A DNA stretch of 64,000 bases, from positions 7,022,501-7,086,500 of the forward strand of contig NZ_LT670849.1 of NCBI RefSeq assembly GCF_900142985.1, given 5' to 3'. Source of the stretch: Bradyrhizobium erythrophlei (lineage in GTDB: Bacteria > Pseudomonadota > Alphaproteobacteria > Rhizobiales > Xanthobacteraceae). The translations under genes and the position numbers were made by a program. Below the pieces are notes generated by a model. It was not told the origin of the DNA, did not search any database, and worked only from the letters and a program-made list of their open reading frames with translations. Below, in pieces: positions 60,218 to 64,000 of this stretch. Numbering within the stretch: position 1 is the stretch's first letter; each line of letters starts with the position of its first letter.

Positions 60218-60883
60218 TTAGTGCGAGGAAAGTCCGGGCGAGCCGGTTTCGGGCTGGATCTCGGCCGCCATCATCCCCTTGGAACCAGGCCCGAAACGGA
60301 CCAGCACATACTGGCCTGGCCGAAGCTCGGTCATGCCATAACGCCGAAGCGTTTCCATGTGGACGAAGATATCCGGCGTACCCTCCCCGCAAGTCAGGAA
60401 TCCGAAGCCGCGAAGCCGGTTGAACCACTTCACCTGCGCTCGCTCCAGACCGCTGGTCGGCGTGACGCTGACGTGAGTCCGGGGCGGCAACATCTGGGCG
60501 GGGTGGATCGCGGTCGATTCATCCATCGAGACGATGCGGAACGCCTGATAACCTTTGGCGCGCTGCACGCATTCGCAAACCACGCGCGCGCCCTCATAGG
60601 CGGTCTGGTAGCCGTCGCGGCGGAGGACCGTGACGTGCAGCAGCACATCCGGCCAGCCATTGTCAGGAACAATGAAGCCGTAGCCCTTTGATGCGTCGAA
60701 CCATTTGATGACGCCGGTGATTTCGACGAGATTGGCCGCGGCATCGCCCAGCCCCTGCATCGCATCAAGCGCTGGATCTCTCGGACCGGCGGCCGAAAAT
60801 CCAGAACCGAGCCTTCCCGGTGTAGTCGCCGCCCCTGGCGATTGCCCACCGAGCTTCTTGGACTCAAATCCGTCCGACCCCAT
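60218..60883 (-). CDS. Double cold-shock-domain protein
   Basis: This 221-residue protein has two cold-shock domains: ITGVIKWFDASKGYGFIVPDNG (about residues 55-115) and AQVKWFNRLRGFGFLTCGEGTPDIFVHMETL (about 150-215). The RNP1-like KGYGFI and RGFGFL cores are present. It binds single-stranded nucleic acid, possibly as an RNA chaperone. ATG 60883 is preferred; an open GTG at 61000 would add 39 residues. An rnpB-like string at its 3' end is coding. Confidence 0.88.
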   Translation of the reverse strand: MGSDGFESKKLGGQSPGAATTPGRLGSGFSAAGPRDPALDAMQGLGDAAANLVEITGVIKWFDASKGYGFIVPDNGWPDVLLHVTVLRRDGYQTAYEGARVVCECVQRAKGYQAFRIVSMDESTAIHPAQMLPPRTHVSVTPTSGLERAQVKWFNRLRGFGFLTCGEGTPDIFVHMETLRRYGMTELRPGQYVLVRFGPGSKGMMAAEIQPETGSPGLSSH

Positions 60884-61080
60884 GACCCCGGACCCCACAC
60901 TGATCAACGTCCCGCCGACTATTGCAGCGGCGATCCTCTCGCGTCTGTCTCTGCAATGTTCAGGAAGACGACCGCGAATCTCTCGAATCAAAGATAACAC
61001 TCCCGGTCGCGGCGCATAGATAAAAAACGATTCTTCCGGAACCTATGAACAGGCTTGCGTGGCGGCGAATCAATTGGGCA

Positions 61081-61842
61081 TCAGTTGCCCACAAACGGAC
61101 CGAGCGTGTCGCCGATATCATGCCGAATGACGAGATCGGCGATATCGTCCTGCTCGGTCGGTTCGTTATTGATAATAACGAGTTGCGCGCCCGAGCGTTT
61201 CGCCATCAACGGAAAACCTGCGGCCGGCCAGACGACCAGCGAGGAACCGATGGCAATGAACAGATCACACTGCGCCGCGAGTTCCGTCGCACGGCGCATG
61301 GCCTCTTCGGGCATCGCCTGACCGAAGGATATCGTGGCCGTCTTTACCGGCTCGTGGCACGTCGCACAGTCCGGCGCATGACCCGATGCCTCAAAACGCT
61401 GCCTTACCCAGCCAAGATCGTAGGTCAGGCCGCATCCGATGCAGCGCGCATAGGTCGTATTGCCGTGCAGCTCGACCACGTGATCATCTGCGAAGCCTGA
61501 CGCTTGATGTAAATTGTCAATATTCTGAGTGACGATCGCCGGTATTTTGCCCGCACGATAGAGCGCCGCCAGCGCGCGATGACCGCGGCCGGGAGCCGCA
61601 GCCTTGAACGTCGCGTCTATGGCAAAGCGCCGCCGCCACGACTCATCGCGCGCCTCGCGGCTTGCGATGAATTCATCGAAGGGGATCGGCCGATTACGGC
61701 TCCATAGTCCGCCCGGCGACCGGAAATCCGGAATCCCGCACTCCGTCGAGATCCCGGCGCCGGTAAACGGCACGATGACGGAGGCTCTAGCGATCATCTC
61801 GCCGAGTTGCTCCACACCGTTACTGATATCCGAAGCAATCAC
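61081..61842 (-). CDS. Sirtuin (NAD-dependent protein deacylase)
   Basis: This 253-residue sirtuin has the NAD site FTGAGISTECGIPDFRSPGGLW, TQNIDNLHQASG with the catalytic His in ELHGN, and a zinc knuckle (CIGC ... CATC). SFGQAMPEEAMRRA and IGSSLVVWPAAGFP complete the fold. It removes acyl groups from proteins, for example acetyl-CoA synthetases. The start is GTG at 61840-61842 with a weak ribosome site. Confidence 0.92.
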   Translation of the reverse strand: MIASDISNGVEQLGEMIARASVIVPFTGAGISTECGIPDFRSPGGLWSRNRPIPFDEFIASREARDESWRRRFAIDATFKAAAPGRGHRALAALYRAGKIPAIVTQNIDNLHQASGFADDHVVELHGNTTYARCIGCGLTYDLGWVRQRFEASGHAPDCATCHEPVKTATISFGQAMPEEAMRRATELAAQCDLFIAIGSSLVVWPAAGFPLMAKRSGAQLVIINNEPTEQDDIADLVIRHDIGDTLGPFVGN

Positions 61843-62106
61843 TGCCAGCAGCCCAAGGGTTTGTCCGTATCGAATACAATACGGAGGCAGCTCTGGCTAT
61901 TTCGAACTAGTGTGGCGGTTCAGAAGTCCGCATCATTGCTGCCGTCGTCTTGTCATGTGCGCGCTCTCGCTACCGGCAACGATCGCGCGTCACAAGAAGC
62001 CGCACCCCTTATCCACAATCACAATCTTGCAGCGGCTTTATCCCATTCGCGCCTCAATTGCGGACGCCAATGATGACGGGACGCGAATCAAGTTCAAGGG
62101 ATGGGC

Positions 62107-62292
62107 ATGAGCGAACGATACGATCGGCTCGCGCGCGAGCGTGAAGAAATCGCAGCACGCGTGGCGAATTTCAAAGCCACTCAGGAGAAATTCAAACGCG
62201 AGCGCGAGGAATATTTTACGACCACGCTGGACAACGCGCGCCATGGAGAGCCGTCAAAACGCGCCCTTGAATTCGCCCACGCCTGGCCGTGA
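62107..62292 (+). CDS. Small charged hypothetical protein
   Basis: This 61-residue protein starts at ATG 62107 (MSERYDRLAREREEIAARVA) behind AAGGGATGGGC. It is helical and highly charged (KATQEKFKREREEYFTTTLDNARHG) and probably forms a coiled coil. No family name is known. A strong terminator follows at 62346-62375. The frame also offers ATG 62101. Confidence 0.65.
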   Translation: MSERYDRLAREREEIAARVANFKATQEKFKREREEYFTTTLDNARHGEPSKRALEFAHAWP

Positions 62293-62345
62293 CGCGCGCA
62301 GGATCGTCGGTTGTCGACCGAAACCGCGAACAAAAACGTGGACAG

Positions 62346-62375
62346 AAAAAGCCCGGAGATCGCTCCGGGCTTTTC
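62346..62375. terminator. Bidirectional intrinsic terminator
   Basis: GCCCGGAG and CTCCGGGC pair around ATCG, flanked by A5 on the left and TTTT on the right. It lies between two convergent genes ending at 62292 and 62395, so it can stop both. Confidence 0.85.
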
Positions 62376-62394
62376 CTTTATTTATCAGGTCAGG

Positions 62395-62697
62395 TTACCA
62401 ATCGTAACGGTGGTAATACCGGTGGCGCCAGTATGGTCCACCGTAAGGCCCGCCGTAATAAGCGTAACCTGGTCCGTAAGCGGGTCCGTAATACGGATCG
62501 TATCCATAGTAGCCGTAGCCTGGACCGTAATAGCCGTAGGCACCGTAGGCGCCGGCCGCGATCGCACCGGCCGCCAGACCAAAGGCGAGGCCAGGTCCAA
62601 TACCGCGGAAACCACGCGCCTCAGCCGGCGCTGTCGCCGTGACGGTGGTCGCGCCAATTGCTGCGACCGTCGCCAATACCACGAGTGTTTTTTTCAT
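62395..62697 (-). CDS. Exported Gly/Tyr-rich small protein
   Basis: This 100-residue protein has a signal peptide (MKKTLVVLATVAAIGATTV, cleavage around APAEA) and then a Gly/Ala segment followed by Tyr/Gly/Pro repeats (GYYGPGYGYYGYDPYYGPAYG) and ends YHRYDW. A GGAGGA site supports ATG 62697. Such tails suggest an envelope or matrix role; no function is established. Confidence 0.75.
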   Translation of the reverse strand: MKKTLVVLATVAAIGATTVTATAPAEARGFRGIGPGLAFGLAAGAIAAGAYGAYGYYGPGYGYYGYDPYYGPAYGPGYAYYGGPYGGPYWRHRYYHRYDW

Positions 62698-62797
62698 GCG
62701 CGTTCCTCCATTCGCACTCATGTATCAACGCAGGTCGGTTGTGATGGTTGCTTTGGAACCGCTGATCAAATTTGAGCCTTGCGGGAACCAAAAGAAA

Positions 62798-62822
62798 AGA
62801 GCGGCCCGGTCAGGCCGCTCTT
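62798..62822 (-). terminator. Intrinsic terminator of the BA14K-like gene
   Basis: AGAGCGGCC and GGCCGCTCT pair around a short loop. On the minus strand TCTTTTCTTTTGG follows, a good T-rich tail, 25 nt past the stop of the gene at 62847. Confidence 0.7.
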
Positions 62823-62846
62823 CTCTGGTTCAGCACAGCAAACGCC

Positions 62847-63485
62847 TTACGGGCAGGGGTGCCGCAAGCCATCGAAGCCAAGATACGTCCCGCTCGCCGG
62901 ATCCCAGGAACGGTAACGCTGCGCGCAATATGACGCGTCGCCGCCAACGGCCACGGGGCCCTCGACCGGCACCGCCTGATCGAAGGTGACGAGCGGAATG
63001 CCGGCGTCGTACGTCGCGCCGGTATCATAGGCGTAGCTGTCGCCGTAATAGCCGGAGTCATAAGCGTAGTTGTCGCCATAGTATGGGTCATAGCCGCCCG
63101 CCGCGATCGCAGCGCCGGTAGCTACACCTACGGCCGCCGCGCCGACGGCAAAGCCGGCATCGCGCCGGAAGCCACGGTCGCGATCACCGCGGAATTCACC
63201 GCGCTGCGCGAACTGCGGATTGCCGCGATTGAACTGCGCCGCGTTACCGCGAGCAGCAAAGTTCGCATTACCGCTGGCAGCAACATTTGCGCGGCCAACA
63301 TTGGCCTGAGCGCCCATGTTGGGCTGCATGCGCGGGCCACCCATCCGTGCGCCACCCACGTTTCCACCTGCCGCGTGCGCACCACCGCCCGGCCGGCCGC
63401 CATGGGCTTCTTGCGCCAATACCGGGGTTGCGATCGCGAGTGAAAGCGAAAGAGCCGAAGCTCCCAAAACACCTAACCTGGTCAT
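62847..63485 (-). CDS. BA14K-like exported protein with low-complexity middle
   Basis: This 212-residue protein has a signal peptide (ASALSLSLAIATPVLAQ), a Gly/Asn/Ala-rich region (GGNVGGARMGGPRMQPNMGA), a Tyr/Asp repeat (DPYYGDNYAYDSGYYGD) and the BA14K-type end YCAQRYRSWDPASGTYLGFDG with a terminal CP. BA14K proteins are envelope proteins first seen as Brucella antigens. It forms a pair with the Gly/Tyr-rich gene downstream but is probably a separate transcript. Confidence 0.82.
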   Translation of the reverse strand: MTRLGVLGASALSLSLAIATPVLAQEAHGGRPGGGAHAAGGNVGGARMGGPRMQPNMGAQANVGRANVAASGNANFAARGNAAQFNRGNPQFAQRGEFRGDRDRGFRRDAGFAVGAAAVGVATGAAIAAGGYDPYYGDNYAYDSGYYGDSYAYDTGATYDAGIPLVTFDQAVPVEGPVAVGGDASYCAQRYRSWDPASGTYLGFDGLRHPCP

Positions 63486-63576
63486 ACCGTCTCTCCTGGA
63501 CTGTGAAGAGAAGGAAACAGCGTGGCGGGGTGATCGTTCCGGTGCATCGCAAAATGCCGCACTTATCGGACCAGCA

Positions 63577-63699
63577 TCAGATGCTGGCGAGAACGATGGC
63601 TCCGATCAGGCCGCTCAGAAAAACGGCGCGACGAAACGGCGTGTTGAGAATGATCTCACCGCCGCGGGCCTTTTCAGCCGGATATGGCTTTTGATCCAT
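63577..63699 (-). CDS. 40-residue membrane peptide
   Basis: A short frame from ATG 63697-63699 with an AAGGAG site encodes MDQKPYPAEKARGGEIILNT, then PFRRAVFLSGLIGAIVLASI. The form (basic amphipathic start, one C-terminal membrane helix) occurs widely in alphaproteobacteria, often mislabelled as a permease. No function is known. Confidence 0.65.
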   Translation of the reverse strand: MDQKPYPAEKARGGEIILNTPFRRAVFLSGLIGAIVLASI

Positions 63700-63815
63700 C
63701 CTGCGGCTCCTTCGGGAGTCAAGATTTGAACGCCGCATTGGTTCCGAAAGGCGCGGCTGCCTGCTATTGAAGTTCCCGAGAACCGAAGTAACGGTCCATC
63801 CTGGGAGAACAGAAC

Positions 63816-64000
63816 ATGCGTTACCTTCACACCATGCTGCGCGTCCGCAATCTCGATACCGCGCTGAAATTCTATCGCGACGCGCTCGGATTGAAGGAAG
63901 TTCGCCGCGTCGACAACGACAAAGCCAAATTCACCCTGGTATTCCTCTGCGCGCCCGAGGATGAAGGAATCCTGGCGGCGTCGAAGGGGCGCGGGGCGCC
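63816..64000 (+). CDS. gloA: Glyoxalase I-like protein (lactoylglutathione lyase), cut by the right edge
   Basis: The frame starts at ATG 63816 with a GGGAG site and reads MRYLHTMLRVRNLDTALKFY, then RDALGLKEVRRVDNDKAKFTLVFLCAPEDEG, typical of lactoylglutathione lyase (GloA), which detoxifies methylglyoxal. It runs off the right edge after about 61 residues, so the later metal ligands are not seen. Confidence 0.82.
   Translation, partial: MRYLHTMLRVRNLDTALKFYRDALGLKEVRRVDNDKAKFTLVFLCAPEDEGILAASKGRGA

Noticed and set aside
60218..60236. GAGGAAAGTCCGGGC, the conserved core string of RNase P RNA
   Set aside because: It lies at the end of the cold-shock-domain gene and encodes its C-terminal residues on the minus strand. 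The ACAGAA partner region and the rest of the RNA fold are missing.

Overview
The window is GC-rich DNA that looks like an alphaproteobacterium of the order Hyphomicrobiales, most like Bradyrhizobium or a close relative. The reasons are the stacked branched-chain amino acid (Liv) and TRAP/TTT/NitT uptake systems, an NDUFS4-like complex I subunit, an OpgC-type glucan acyltransferase, a BA14K-like protein, and small CxxC proteins of a type I associate with Bradyrhizobium. The taxon is inferred from gene content; no marker gene was searched.

Layout. 1-3.3 kb is an accessory patch: a Pro-rich protein cut by the left edge, several short CxxC proteins, one frameshifted gene, and a tRNA-like 3' fragment at its right border. 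3.4-8.6 kb is a Liv operon (livG-F-H-M, a carboxymuconolactone-decarboxylase-like protein, then the binding protein) on the minus strand, followed by a flavin monooxygenase, a Bug-type binding protein, a short-chain dehydrogenase and a DMSO-reductase-family molybdoenzyme. 14.8-16.3 kb holds short secreted or membrane proteins, including an MXKDX-repeat protein. 16.6-19.5 kb is a complete TRAP transporter, with an orphan Imm1-like gene behind it. 19.9-24.5 kb is the lower leucine pathway (methylcrotonyl-CoA carboxylase and HMG-CoA lyase). 25-27 kb carries opgC and a VOC protein.

27.5-32 kb is a compact RiPP cluster of the linear azol(in)e (TOMM/LAP) type. It has a precursor with a 12-cysteine Gly/Arg/Cys core, a hairpin that could act as an attenuator, a fused leader-binding/YcaO cyclodehydratase, and a SagB-type dehydrogenase. 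The precursor leader begins like a Sec signal peptide, and no exporter or immunity gene is recognisable.

32-45 kb holds a NitT/TauT-type importer, a glucarate-type MFS transporter with galactarate dehydratase, and an amino-acid ABC system with a ureohydrolase-like protein, two peptidases and a LysR regulator. 46-54 kb is a second Liv operon that continues into an ACMSD-like amidohydrolase, an AA_synth-family protein, RidA and an SDR, with a divergent LysR. 55-64 kb has an SMP-30/MFS pair, short exported proteins, tRNA-Pro(TGG), a DUF192 protein, a double cold-shock-domain protein, a sirtuin and the start of a glyoxalase-I-like gene.

The most unusual signal outside the genes is a family of paired hairpins, each hairpin bounded by CTAG, at 33134-33300, 49144-49314 and 59212-59377. 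Every copy is two hairpins of 76-79 bp separated by a 13-14 nt spacer. Two copies fill the space between a stop codon and the next start codon exactly, and the third ends 3 nt before tRNA-Pro. The first copy differs in sequence from the other two, but both arms of each stem changed together.
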